This document shows positions 41,279 through 49,772 of a stretch of DNA of 64,000 bases, piece after piece. Position 1 is the first letter of the stretch. Every line of letters starts with the position of its first letter. Under the pieces are notes generated by a model, which saw only the letters and a program-made list of their open reading frames with translations, was not told where the DNA came from and did not search any database. The stretch is from Pseudomonas sp. ATCC 13867 (GTDB taxonomy: Bacteria; Pseudomonadota; Gammaproteobacteria; Pseudomonadales; Pseudomonadaceae), in assembly GCF_000349845.1 (NCBI RefSeq), contig NC_020829.1, positions 2,797,001 to 2,861,000 of the forward strand, read 5' to 3'. The translations under genes and the position numbers were made by a program.

Positions 41279-42343
41279 TTATTGTGTGAGCGGCAACGCG
41301 CTGCGTTGCAGGCCGCGATTGCCCACCAGCAGCAGGCTGTCGCCACTGATCAGGGCGCCGCTGACGGGCGTGCGCTGGGCCAGGGTCAGCGGCTTGAAGG
41401 TGACGCCGTCGTCGCGGCTGACCAGTCCCTGGCCGGCCTGGCTGAACAGGTAGAGGCTACCGTCGGCGCCCTGGCCGGCCGCCGTGAGGCTGACCGGAAG
41501 GCCGGTGGCCACCTCGCTCCAGTTCACGCCGCCGTCGACGCTGCGTACCGCGTTGCCGCGCAAGCCGTAGGCGAACAGCAGGCCGGGCCTGCCGAGCACG
41601 CCGAAGAAGGTGCCCTTGTACGGCGAGTCCAGCGCGACGAAGCGCTGGCCTTGCGGGTCGAGCTTGAGCAGCAGGCCCTGCTCGCCGACGATGAACAGTT
41701 CGTCGCCCACCGCCGACAGGGCGGTCAGGTGCAGCGCTTGCGGGTTGTCGATGCGATGGTTCCAGGGCTCCCAATTGCGCCCGCCATCGCTGGTGTGCAG
41801 GATCAGGTTGAAGGCGCCGATCACGAAACCCTCCTGGGCGTTGCGGAACCAGAGGTCGAGGAACGGCTTGTCGGCCCCCTCCTCCTTCATGCGCCGCGAC
41901 TGCTCCAGCAGGGTTTCGTTATCCGCCTGGGGGTGGGCCGTGTAGTAGTCGATCATCAGTTGGCCGATGGCGCGGCCATCGAGCTGGCGAGTCCAGTGTT
42001 CGCCGCCGTCGGCGCTGTGCAGCACCACGCCGTCGTGGCCCACCGCCCAGCCTTCGCGCGGCGTGGGGAAGCGCACGGCGGTGAGGTCGGAGCTGACCGG
42101 GACCTCGGCCTGCCGCCAGTCCTTGCCGTCGTTGTCGGAATAGAGAATGTGGCCGCGCTGGCCGACCACCACCAGGCGCTTGTCGGCGCGGGCGATGGCC
42201 GCCAGCGGGCTGCTCATGGCCAGTGCGGTGGGCTGCGACGGCAGGTCCAGCACGTCGACGAACTCGCCGGCTCCGGCGTGACCGGCGAGCAGCGCCAGTC
42301 CCAGCCCGGCGCAGGCCAGGGCGAGCTTGAGGGGAAATTGCAT
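41279..42343 (-). CDS. YCF48/BNR-repeat periplasmic protein
   Basis: About 354 residues from the ATG giving MQFPLKLALACAGLGLALLA (signal peptide ending GHAGA). A GTG start 12 codons upstream is also open. BNR/Asp-box-like beta-propeller repeats are visible (YSDNDGKDWRQ, HSADGGEHWTRQ, HTSDGGRNWEP, SVDGGVNWSEV), as in photosystem II stability factor HCF136/YCF48. In proteobacteria such proteins accompany MMPL transporters and DUF1302/1329 envelope proteins, perhaps as periplasmic scaffolds. Confidence 0.9.
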   Translation of the reverse strand: MQFPLKLALACAGLGLALLAGHAGAGEFVDVLDLPSQPTALAMSSPLAAIARADKRLVVVGQRGHILYSDNDGKDWRQAEVPVSSDLTAVRFPTPREGWAVGHDGVVLHSADGGEHWTRQLDGRAIGQLMIDYYTAHPQADNETLLEQSRRMKEEGADKPFLDLWFRNAQEGFVIGAFNLILHTSDGGRNWEPWNHRIDNPQALHLTALSAVGDELFIVGEQGLLLKLDPQGQRFVALDSPYKGTFFGVLGRPGLLFAYGLRGNAVRSVDGGVNWSEVATGLPVSLTAAGQGADGSLYLFSQAGQGLVSRDDGVTFKPLTLAQRTPVSGALISGDSLLLVGNRGLQRSALPLTQ

Positions 42344-42405
42344 ACGGCTACCTCGATGGGAAAGGCGCGGCGGCTTCACCAGCCGCCGCGACCGGACTCA
42401 TCCGC

Positions 42406-43764
42406 TTAGCGGATGCCGCTGCCCGCGAGGGCTTCAGGCGACCACTGGGTAGCGGCCAGCGGATCGATGTAGGTGATGCCGCCGTACGGGCCGACGACGC
42501 CATTGATGTTGTAGGAGCCGGCGGTCAGGTCGTAGATCATGAACGGCGTGGCGTCCGGGATGCGCTTGTCGTAGCTCTGGCTGAGGAAGGCGAAGGAGCC
42601 GCGATAGAGCTGGCCACGGGCGTCATACTGGTCTGAGGCCAGGGCCACCCAGCTGTCCTCGTCGAGGTAGAAGCGACGCTTGGCGTAGATGTGCCGGGCG
42701 CCAGCCTTCAGCGTACCCTCGACGACCCACACGCGGTGCTTCTCCCAGCGCACATAGTCCGGCGACAGGTGATTGGGCGTGACCACCGGCTTGATGTCGC
42801 TGGTGTAGGTCAGGCGGTAGGTGTTGTAGGGCACGATCATTTCCTGCTTGCCCACCAGCTTCCAGTCGTAGCGATCCAGCGCGCCGTTGAAGACGAACAC
42901 GTCGTCGTAGGTGCCGGCGCCGGCCATGCCAGGGTTCGGGGTGTCGTAGGCCAGGTTCGGCGCCAGCTTCACGCGGCGCTGGCCGGGCAGGTATTGCCAG
43001 GCGCGGCGCGGCTGCTGCAGCGGGTTGGCGGCGTCCTTGAGCATCATCGCCTCGCCGGCGCGACGGGCCGGGCCGCTGTAGTACAGCTTCATCTGGTAGT
43101 AGACCTCGGAGCCCTTCACCGGCTGGGTGAGGTTCTCGTAGATCGGGTAGTTGATGAACGCCTGGCCGGTGGTGGCGAGATTCGCGCTACCCGAGGCGTC
43201 GACGTTCCAGGAGTCGTACTTGGCCTTGATGTTCACCCCCTGGTAACGCAGCAGGAAGTTCCACATGGCTTCGGCGCCGGTCTTCGGCATCGGGAACGGC
43301 ACGCCTGGCAGCGCGTTGTCGATGGCGGTGCCGCCTTCCAGGGACTGGGTGGCGAGCGCGTTCTTCCTGCTGTTTTCCAGCACCGCATCCGGCAGCGCGA
43401 CAGTGCGGTGGGTCGGGTAGACGTCGACGCGGAAGCTCGGGTAGCGCTTGGCCAGTTCGACGGTGGTGGCGGTCAGCTCGCTCTTGTACTGGTCGACGTT
43501 CTTGCCGTCGATCACCAGCACCGGCTTCTCGCCGGCGAAGGGGTCCGGGCGCATGCTGTCGCCGGCCTTGAAGCCGGCCGGGGCGCTGGTCAGGCCGCCG
43601 CTGTAGGCGGGAATCGAACCGTCGCTGCTGGCGGCCTTTTCGGCGCCGACCAGGGTCAGGCTGGAGCCCAGCTGGGCGGCATCCTGGGGCGAGACGGCGG
43701 CCTGGGCCGCGCCGCACAGGGCCAGGCCGAGGGCCGTGGCGATCAGGGTAGGTGTGAAGTTCAT
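42406..43764 (-). CDS. DUF1329 outer-membrane/periplasmic protein
   Basis: 452 residues from ATG 43764 (AGGAG upstream), with signal peptide ALGLALCGAAQA. It is full-length DUF1329 (LolB-like beta fold predicted for the family): YPSFRVDVYPTHRTV, QYLPGQRRVKLAPNLAYDTP, WEKHRVWVVEGTLKAGARHI. The reading frame stays open far upstream through the DUF1302 gene, but that part is antisense-like shadow. Always paired with DUF1302; likely carries a lipid or hydrophobic compound. Confidence 0.93.
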   Translation of the reverse strand: MNFTPTLIATALGLALCGAAQAAVSPQDAAQLGSSLTLVGAEKAASSDGSIPAYSGGLTSAPAGFKAGDSMRPDPFAGEKPVLVIDGKNVDQYKSELTATTVELAKRYPSFRVDVYPTHRTVALPDAVLENSRKNALATQSLEGGTAIDNALPGVPFPMPKTGAEAMWNFLLRYQGVNIKAKYDSWNVDASGSANLATTGQAFINYPIYENLTQPVKGSEVYYQMKLYYSGPARRAGEAMMLKDAANPLQQPRRAWQYLPGQRRVKLAPNLAYDTPNPGMAGAGTYDDVFVFNGALDRYDWKLVGKQEMIVPYNTYRLTYTSDIKPVVTPNHLSPDYVRWEKHRVWVVEGTLKAGARHIYAKRRFYLDEDSWVALASDQYDARGQLYRGSFAFLSQSYDKRIPDATPFMIYDLTAGSYNINGVVGPYGGITYIDPLAATQWSPEALAGSGIR

Positions 43765-43805
43765 GCTGTTTTTCTCCTGCTCCGGGTAAGGAGCCTGGGG
43801 TGAAA

Positions 43806-45650
43806 TCAGAAGGTCGCCTTGAGGGACGCGGTCACCATGCCGCGGTCCTTCAGCAGGGGCGCGAGGCCGCCCTGCGAGGTGATCTGCCCGGGGATGCACT
43901 GGTACTGCCCATTGGCCCCCGGGGTGTTGTTGTCGTGTCCGCTTGCGCAGGTATCGAAGGGACCGAAGGCGTCGACGTACTTCAGGTCGACGCGGTATTT
44001 CTGGTGGAAGTCCGCCGCCACGCCGACCGAGTAGCTGCCGGCGTCTTCGTTGCCGCCCAGCTGCACCGCCGAGTTGCCGTGCAGGCCGACGTTGTAGGCC
44101 AGCGGCATGGACAGGTCGACGCCGGGGAAGGCCTGGTACCAGGTCGGGGTGAAGTTGGCGGACATGGCGTAGGCATTGGTGGTGACCTTGTCCACGCCGT
44201 GGTAGCTGGAGTCGCCCTTGAAGGTCTGCTCGCCTTCGGTGACGTCGACCAGATGGGTCAGGGTGCCCTCCACCGCCAGCGACGAGGCGTCCCACAGCGG
44301 GGTCGCGCCGAAGGTCACCAGGCCGTTGAGCACCACGTGGAAGGTCTTGCCGCGGGCGAGGCCGGTCTCGCCGTCGCTGGGCAGCTCGCCGATCAGGTTG
44401 GCGCCGTTGATCAGCCCATGCTGCGCGGCGTTGTAGAGCGCCCCGTTGACGGTGGTGAAGTTGCTCGCCAGCGGCATGTTCTCGCGGTAGTTCAGGTCCA
44501 TGCCGACGCTCACCCCGCCGATTTCCTTCGACAGGCTGATGCCGTAGATGTCGATGTCGTCGGCATAGGCGGTGAAGTAGTTCATCCCCTGCAGGCCGGC
44601 GAGGCCGGGCTTGTGCATGTTCGGCGCGTCCACCAGCACCGCCGGCAGGGTGTCGGAGGTGTTGCGGTAATAGAAGCCGAGGGTGCCGTCGAGCCATTCC
44701 GGGCTCCACTTGGCCATCAGGCCGAAGTCGCCGCTGTTGTCCGGCTTGCGGTCGTGGCCGCGCGGCGCGCCGTAGAAAGCGTTGAGCGCCGGCAGCGGCA
44801 GCCAGAAGACGTTGCCGCCGTCGTTGAGCATGTCGTAAGGGCCCATGTAGGTGCCGCCTTCGGGGAAGCGCGAGTTCTCGAACTCGAGGAAATACTGTGC
44901 GGCCAGGGTCAGCTCCGGGTTCACCGTCAGCGACGCGGACAACTGGTTGCGCGGCATGAACAGCTCTTTCGCCTCGGTGCCCGGCACGTTGTACAGCTTG
45001 CCCAGGTCCAGGGCCGACTGGCCGTAGTTGATGCCGTTGGCGGCGCTGAACAGCGTCTCGCCCCAGTAGATGGTGTGGCGGCCGAGCTTGCCGCTGAGCA
45101 GCATGTCTTCGCCCACCTGGTGGCTGGCGAAGACGAAGGCGTCGAGCAGCTCGCCGGAGGGACCGTTGTAGTAGCGGTCGGCGAAATTGCTCAGGCCGTG
45201 GGTCGACGCCTTGGCGCCGGGCGGAACGATCACGGTGCCGTTCTGGGTGACCAGGTGGCCGGCGTTGCCTTTCTGGCCGGGGAACGGGTTGCTCGAGCCG
45301 ACGTCTTCGTAGGCGTTGTCGTACCAGCCGGCGGCGCTGACGCGGAAGCCCATGCTGTCGCGGTAGACGAAGTCCAGCTCGCTGAGCAGGTCGAAGCGCT
45401 GGGTCACCGGGCTGCCGGCGGAAAAGTTGCGGTCGCCGTCGTTGGTGTTGGCGGTGCCGGCGATCTTGCTGTTGGCCGCTTCCACCCGCTGCCCGTAGCT
45501 GAGCTTGACAGTGTTGTCGAAGCGGACAGCGATGTCCGGGTTGCCGGTGTTCAGTTCGAACGCCTGGGCCGAAGTGCCGCCCAGGGCGCTGATGATCGCC
45601 GAGGCGAGCAGGCAGCGGCGCAGCCGCGGTGAGTTGCTCTGGTAGTGCAT
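43806..45650 (-). CDS. DUF1302 outer-membrane barrel protein
   Basis: 614 residues. Signal peptide (LASAIISALGGTSAQA), then FELNTGNPDIAVRFDNTVKL, the standard DUF1302 start, followed by many amphipathic strands and a C-terminal VTASLKATF ending in Phe, so a barrel inserted by BAM. First gene of the four-gene module (41 bp before DUF1329). Homologues are induced on lipids, steroids or alkanes in some bacteria, but no transport substrate is settled as far as I know. Confidence 0.93.
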   Translation of the reverse strand: MHYQSNSPRLRRCLLASAIISALGGTSAQAFELNTGNPDIAVRFDNTVKLSYGQRVEAANSKIAGTANTNDGDRNFSAGSPVTQRFDLLSELDFVYRDSMGFRVSAAGWYDNAYEDVGSSNPFPGQKGNAGHLVTQNGTVIVPPGAKASTHGLSNFADRYYNGPSGELLDAFVFASHQVGEDMLLSGKLGRHTIYWGETLFSAANGINYGQSALDLGKLYNVPGTEAKELFMPRNQLSASLTVNPELTLAAQYFLEFENSRFPEGGTYMGPYDMLNDGGNVFWLPLPALNAFYGAPRGHDRKPDNSGDFGLMAKWSPEWLDGTLGFYYRNTSDTLPAVLVDAPNMHKPGLAGLQGMNYFTAYADDIDIYGISLSKEIGGVSVGMDLNYRENMPLASNFTTVNGALYNAAQHGLINGANLIGELPSDGETGLARGKTFHVVLNGLVTFGATPLWDASSLAVEGTLTHLVDVTEGEQTFKGDSSYHGVDKVTTNAYAMSANFTPTWYQAFPGVDLSMPLAYNVGLHGNSAVQLGGNEDAGSYSVGVAADFHQKYRVDLKYVDAFGPFDTCASGHDNNTPGANGQYQCIPGQITSQGGLAPLLKDRGMVTASLKATF

Positions 45651-45740
45651 GCGTGTGCTCCGTTTCTTGTTGTAATCGGGACGCTATCCGGGCCCGTCCC
45701 GCAGCCCTCGCCCGCGCCACCTAGGGGCGTACGCGGGCCT

Positions 45741-45763
45741 GCCCCGCCGTCAGGCGACGGGGC
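45741..45763 (-). terminator. Possible terminator after the RBBP9-like hydrolase
   Basis: CCGTC-AGGC-GACGG with partly paired GC flanks, 20 bp beyond the hydrolase stop and 90 bp before the DUF1302 start. It would separate the hydrolase transcript from the envelope operon. Stem imperfect, no clear T run. Confidence 0.4.
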
Positions 45764-45782
45764 GTGAACTTCCTTTCGGGGG

Positions 45783-46346
45783 TCAGCGATCCAGCATCTG
45801 GATCAGGTTGTCCGCCTCCGGCCAGTCACCGAAGCCGGACGCCGGGTTCATGTGGCCGACGCGGCCCAGCGCCACCAGGCTTGCGCCCCAGGTGTCGGCC
45901 AGGCGCTGCACGGCCTCTGGCGTGGCGAGCGGGTCGTTGTCGCTGGCCGCCACCAGGCAGGGGAACGGCAATGGCTGCCGCGGCAACGGCGCCCAGCCAC
46001 GCTCGGCGAGGCTCGCCGGGCTCGGGTAGTGCTCCGGCCACGGGCCGTCGAGGTCCGGCGGGGTCACCAGCAGCGCGCCCTTGATCGGCCGGTCATGGCG
46101 AGCCGCCCAGTGAGCCACCATCAGGACGCCGGCGCTGTGGGCGACCAGGATCACCGGGCCGTCGATCTGCGCCAGCTCGTGCTGGATGGCGGCGACGCGG
46201 GCGTCGAGATCGAGTCTGTCCTCGGTCAGCGGCGGTACGCAGCGCGCATTGGGCAGGCGGGCCTGGAGATGGGTCTGCCAGTGGTCGGCCACGTGGTCGC
46301 GCAGGCCGGGAACGATGAGGACGGTGGTGGAGTTGTTGTGTTTCAC
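45783..46346 (-). CDS. RBBP9/YdeN-family serine hydrolase
   Basis: 187 residues, the normal size. Alpha/beta-hydrolase with VLIVPGLRDHVADHWQTHL at the start, nucleophile S71 (VAHSAGV), acid in ASDNDP and base His in VGHMNPASGFGDWPEA, the family's hallmark. Cytoplasmic, of unknown substrate. Divergent from the AraC gene and upstream of, but separated by a hairpin from, the DUF1302 operon. Confidence 0.94.
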   Translation of the reverse strand: MKHNNSTTVLIVPGLRDHVADHWQTHLQARLPNARCVPPLTEDRLDLDARVAAIQHELAQIDGPVILVAHSAGVLMVAHWAARHDRPIKGALLVTPPDLDGPWPEHYPSPASLAERGWAPLPRQPLPFPCLVAASDNDPLATPEAVQRLADTWGASLVALGRVGHMNPASGFGDWPEADNLIQMLDR

Positions 46347-46695
46347 CGGGTCACCTTGCAGCTATTTCGAACATGTTGGAGCAGACAGTAGAGGCAGCCC
46401 GGCAACGCTGCTTTGCATAGAACGTCAGGCACTTCGCAATTGATGACAGCGGCGACGGCGTCCGACACCCTGCTCCTCAGCCATATCCCACGCGCCATGC
46501 GAGCTAGGCCTGTTCGATGACGCCCAACGGCGCTGGCTGAGATGCAAAACTTCGTACACGCTTTGCTGAACTCGCCGATAGAATCTGTCGTCATCGACCA
46601 AGCCAAACGCACGCCGGTGATGGTTCGGCACCTGTCATTTCGTGACAGACACCACCCCGGCGTGACGCAGACACAAGAAAAAGAAGGCGATCGGC
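46347..46695. promoter_or_regulatory. Divergent promoter region hydrolase / AraC with palindrome
   Basis: 349 bp without a supported gene. At 46632-46648 lies the perfect palindrome CTGTCA-TTTCG-TGACAG, 48 bp before the araC-type start. A 14-base core of it recurs with one change upstream of the seven-gene operon (54853-54866). Likely a regulatory site. Confidence 0.55.
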
Positions 46696-47709
46696 ATGAC
46701 CCCAATGGTTCGTATTGCGGCCCTGACCAACTACCTGGAGGTGGCCCGCCACCTCGGCCTCAACCCCCAGCAGCAGCTCAGCCGGGTGGGTTTGAGCCTG
46801 TCCATGCTGGAACATCCCGAGCAGCGTGTGCCCATCACCCCGGTGGTGAGTCTGCTGGAGGAATCGGCCCGCGCCTGCGGCTGCGAAACCTTCGGCCTGC
46901 GCATGGCCGAATCCCGTCAGCTCGCCGATTTCGGCGTGATCAGCCTGCTGATCAGCCACCAGGCGACCCTGCGCGAAGCCATCAACACCATCGTCCAGTA
47001 CCGCCACATGATCAATGAGTCGCTGGCCCTGTACATCGACCAGGAAGGCAAGACCGCGATCCTGCGCGAGGAGATCATCACCGTGCCACCGATGCCCATG
47101 CGCCAGGGCATCGAACTGGCCATCGGCACCCTCTACCGCCTCTGCGCCGCCCTTCTCGGCCCGCACTGGCGGCCGATGAGCGTGAACCTCACCCACGACG
47201 CACCGGCCGACCTGCAGGTGCACAAGCGCCTGTTCGGCTGCAAGATCGAGTTCGGCAGCGAATTCAATGGCATCGTGATCCCGGCGGCCGACCTGGACGC
47301 GGCCAACCCCATGGCCGATCCGGCCATGGCCCGCCATGCGCGCAGCTTCGTCGACTCGCTGCCCGGAGCCACCGACGGCAGTACCCTGAACGAAGTGCGC
47401 AAGGCCATCTACCTGCTGCTGCCGATGGGCCGCGCCACCATCGAGCAGATCGCCCAATCGCTGGGCCTGAACGTCCGCACCCTGCAGCGCCGGCTGGAGG
47501 AGAACGGCGTGACCTTCTCCGACCTGATCAACGAAGTGCGTCGGGAACTGGTGCTGCGCTACATGGAAAACCCGCGCTATTCGCTCAGCCGGATTGCCGA
47601 TCTGCTGGGGTATGGGATGCCCAGTTCGTTCACCCGCTGGTTCACCATCCAGTACGGCATGTCGCCGGCGGCGTGGCGGCGGGAGCATATGGGGCGGGAG
47701 TTGGAGTGA
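46696..47709 (+). CDS. AraC-family transcriptional regulator (arabinose-binding-like N-terminus)
   Basis: 337 residues. N-terminal Arabinose_bd-type effector domain (LGLNPQQQLSRVGLSLSMLE, GLRMAESRQLADFGVISLLI). The C-terminal double helix-turn-helix has IEQIAQSLGLNVRTLQRRLE and LSRIADLLGYGMPSSFTRWF. This OruR/ArgR-like subgroup often activates nearby catabolic operons. Candidate targets are the divergent hydrolase, the DUF1302 module and the operon ending at 48430, whose promoter shares its upstream motif. Confidence 0.94.
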   Translation: MTPMVRIAALTNYLEVARHLGLNPQQQLSRVGLSLSMLEHPEQRVPITPVVSLLEESARACGCETFGLRMAESRQLADFGVISLLISHQATLREAINTIVQYRHMINESLALYIDQEGKTAILREEIITVPPMPMRQGIELAIGTLYRLCAALLGPHWRPMSVNLTHDAPADLQVHKRLFGCKIEFGSEFNGIVIPAADLDAANPMADPAMARHARSFVDSLPGATDGSTLNEVRKAIYLLLPMGRATIEQIAQSLGLNVRTLQRRLEENGVTFSDLINEVRRELVLRYMENPRYSLSRIADLLGYGMPSSFTRWFTIQYGMSPAAWRREHMGRELE

Positions 47710-47753
47710 TATCTCGCTGGGACGGGCCTCGCCCGCGCGCCAGACTGCTCTTC

Positions 47754-47830
47754 GTAGGAGCGAGCTTGCTCGCGAATGGATTACCTGGCGGCTCCGGAGC
47801 TGGACGGTTCGCGAGCAAGCTCGCTCCTAC
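47754..47830. repeat. Inverted REP pair (REPIN)
   Basis: GTAGGAGCGAGCTTGCTCGC (from 47754) and its mirror copy ending at 47830 (GCGAGCAAGCTCGCTCCTAC), 31 bases apart. A typical Pseudomonas REP doublet between the araC-type gene and the structured region to its right. Confidence 0.92.
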
Positions 47831-47934
47831 AGGTTCTGGCGTCATGCGGAGGTGTTTTCCGATAGGAGCATATTCCGCCGCGATGGATTTCGCGGACAAG
47901 GTCCGCTTACGGGAGCGCAGCTTCGCTCTAGCTC

Positions 47935-48320
47935 TGGCTCTCTAAGACTTCCAGAGAAATCTCCGTGCACTCCGAACGCCCCTTCAGGAGGCCGAGTGGA
48001 ATCGGAGTTTCAGGGGTTGAGCGGCATGGATGCCGCGACGACTGCATGGATGCAGGAGGTAGAGCGACGCAGGAAGCCAAAGCCGAGAGCCGCGATGGGC
48101 CAGGGATGGCCCTTCGTGGGGGAACGCCTAGTTCGGGCCCCTGAAACTTCGATGGAGCGAGGAAAACGGAGCGTAGCGTAGTAACAGCCGCAGGCTGGCC
48201 CGAAGGGTGAGCGAAGCGAATCAGTCCCGCGAAGCGGGACCCGGATGATGGGGCCAAGACCTTTGGTTACTTTCTGTCGTTTGAGAAAGTGACTCGCCCG
48301 AGGGGGGCGAAACAAAATCT
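47935..48320. repeat. Structured noncoding element: string of hairpins
   Basis: Part of a 720-bp gene-free stretch (47710-48429). Successive perfect hairpins are GCGGCA-TGGA-TGCCGC (48021-48036), CTGCA-TGGA-TGCAG (48042-48055), GGGCC-(6)-GGCCC (48097-48112), GTCCCGC-GAA-GCGGGAC (48224-48240), and GTTACTTTCT-(8)-AGAAAGTGAC (48266-48293, one G.T). Short frames crossing it are low-complexity. The text resembles an interspersed element I recall between genes of pseudomonads and xanthomonads, but I cannot name it. Confidence 0.5.
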
Positions 48321-48429
48321 ATCAGCACACGCCGAAGCGGCGCAGAAACACCCAACCCAAAAGCCGAAAAGCATCGCGGGCATAGCTCGCGGTTGGTGCC
48401 GATAAGGCGCAGCGACCAGCACCGACCGA

Positions 48430-49440
48430 TCAACCCGCCAGGCGCAACATCCCCAACACCAGCACCGCCAGGAACACCGTCTCCCCCACCATCAGCAGGA
48501 TCGGCTTGATCCCCACCGTGGCCAGGGCACGCAATTGGGTCTTCATGCCCAATGCCGCGATGGCGATCACCAGGCACCATTGCGACAGCTTGCTGCCCGC
48601 CTGCTGCACCACCGGCGCGAGGACGCCGGTGCTATTGACCGCCGCCAGCAGCACGAAGCCCACCGCGAACCAGGGCAGCAGCGGCGGACGCTTGTCGCCC
48701 GGCTCGACGCCCCGGGCGCGGGTGATCATCGCCGCGCAGAGGATCACCGGCAGCAGCATGGCCACGCGCATCAGCTTGACCACCGTGGCGCTGTCGCCCA
48801 CTTCCGGCGAGATGCTGTAGCCGGCGCCGACCACCTGGGCCACGTCGTGGATCGTGCCGCCGAGGAAGATGCCCGCCTGCAACGGCGGCAGGCCCAGGGC
48901 GTGAACGATCATCGGGTAGAGGATCATCGCCAGGGTCGAGAGCGCAGAGACACCGAGCACGGTGAACAGCGTGGCCTTCTCCTTCTGCGTGTGGGCCGGC
49001 AGCGCCGCCGCCAGGGCCAGGGCCGCCGAGGCGCCGCAGATGGCCGTGGCGCCGCCGGTGAGCAGGCCGAACAGGAAGTTGAAGCCCATGGCGCGAGCGA
49101 CGGCGATGGAGACCAGGATGGTCACCGTCACCAGCACCACGACCATCACCACCGGCTGCCAGCCCAGCTCCGCGATCTGCCCGAAGGTGATGCGGATGCC
49201 CAGCAGCGCCACGCCCAGGCGGAGGATCTCGCGGGCGGTGAACTCGATACCGGCCTTGCACTGGCCGTCGCTGGCGAGGAAGTTCAGCGCCAGGCCCAAC
49301 AGCAGCGCGAACAGCATCACCGGCGCGCCGTAGTGTTCGGAGAGGAAGGTCGCCGCGGCGGCGACCATCGCACTGACCAGCAGTCCGGGCAACAGGGTGC
49401 GGCTGCGGGTGCCGAGTGCGGAAATGACGGCGGTGCTCAT
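48430..49440 (-). CDS. YeiH-family putative sulfate exporter
   Basis: 336 residues from ATG 49440, about ten membrane helices. YeiH/PSE family signatures: GVALLGIRITFGQIAELGW, LTGGATAICGASAALALAAA, GTIHDVAQVVGAGYSISPEV. Members are annotated as sulfate (or sulfite) exporters of taurine-type catabolism, on limited evidence. Its start overlaps the Rieske stop by 4 bases (ATGA). Last gene of the seven-gene operon containing a TauD-type dioxygenase, which would fit removal of sulfur oxyanion from an organosulfonate. Confidence 0.92.
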   Translation of the reverse strand: MSTAVISALGTRSRTLLPGLLVSAMVAAAATFLSEHYGAPVMLFALLLGLALNFLASDGQCKAGIEFTAREILRLGVALLGIRITFGQIAELGWQPVVMVVVLVTVTILVSIAVARAMGFNFLFGLLTGGATAICGASAALALAAALPAHTQKEKATLFTVLGVSALSTLAMILYPMIVHALGLPPLQAGIFLGGTIHDVAQVVGAGYSISPEVGDSATVVKLMRVAMLLPVILCAAMITRARGVEPGDKRPPLLPWFAVGFVLLAAVNSTGVLAPVVQQAGSKLSQWCLVIAIAALGMKTQLRALATVGIKPILLMVGETVFLAVLVLGMLRLAG

Positions 49441-49772
49441 GCGGAAACTTCCTCGGCGATTGCTTCGTCGAGCAACAGGTAGCACTCGTCGGCGCGCCAT
49501 TCGATGGGATAGCGGCGCACGCCGAAACCCTTGATGCCTGCCGGGCAACCCGTGTCCAGATTGAATTTCAGCCCGTGCGCCGGGCACTGCAGCCAGCGTC
49601 CGTCCAGGCGGCCGCTGTACAGCGAGGCCCCGGCGTGGGGGCAACGGTCGTCGATGGCGTACAGGCAGCCCTCGACGTCGAACAGCAGGACGATGCCGTT
49701 CTTGTGGTGGATCAGCGAGCGTCCGCCCGGTGCGGGCAGTCGCTCACGCGGAATGTGCAGCGCGCCACTCAT
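49437..49772 (-). CDS. Rieske [2Fe-2S] ferredoxin-like protein
   Basis: 111 residues. Cluster ligands C44-x-H46 (DDRCPHAG) and C63-x-x-H66 (LQCPAHGLKF), 16 residues apart, the standard Rieske spacing. Single-domain ferredoxin of the nitrite-reductase-small-subunit/BphF type, likely an electron carrier. No Rieske-type oxygenase large subunit is in the operon. It overlaps both neighbours by 4 bases, so it is clearly cotranslated with the DsbA-like and YeiH genes. Confidence 0.93.
   Translation of the reverse strand: MSGALHIPRERLPAPGGRSLIHHKNGIVLLFDVEGCLYAIDDRCPHAGASLYSGRLDGRWLQCPAHGLKFNLDTGCPAGIKGFGVRRYPIEWRADECYLLLDEAIAEEVSA

Noticed and set aside
39312..41453. 713-codon plus-strand frame over the MMPL gene
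   Set aside because: Shadow of the minus-strand transporter; translation is low-complexity with no fold.
43765..45720. N-terminal extension giving a 1104-residue DUF1329 fusion
   Set aside because: The extra sequence is the DUF1302 gene read in the wrong frame; DUF1329 has its own ribosome site and signal peptide at 43764.
46343..46705. 120-codon minus-strand frame in the hydrolase/AraC gap
   Set aside because: Cys/Ser/Arg-rich with no ribosome site; overlaps the palindrome and promoter of the AraC gene.
48010..48315. Short minus-strand ORF across the hairpin string
   Set aside because: Translation follows the inverted repeats and is not protein-like; treated as part of a noncoding repeat element.
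48430..49440. Idea that the YeiH-containing operon is a complete taurine-catabolic operon
   Set aside because: No TauABC transporter, Tpa, Xsc or sulfite-handling enzymes are present; only a TauD-like dioxygenase and YeiH point to sulfur.
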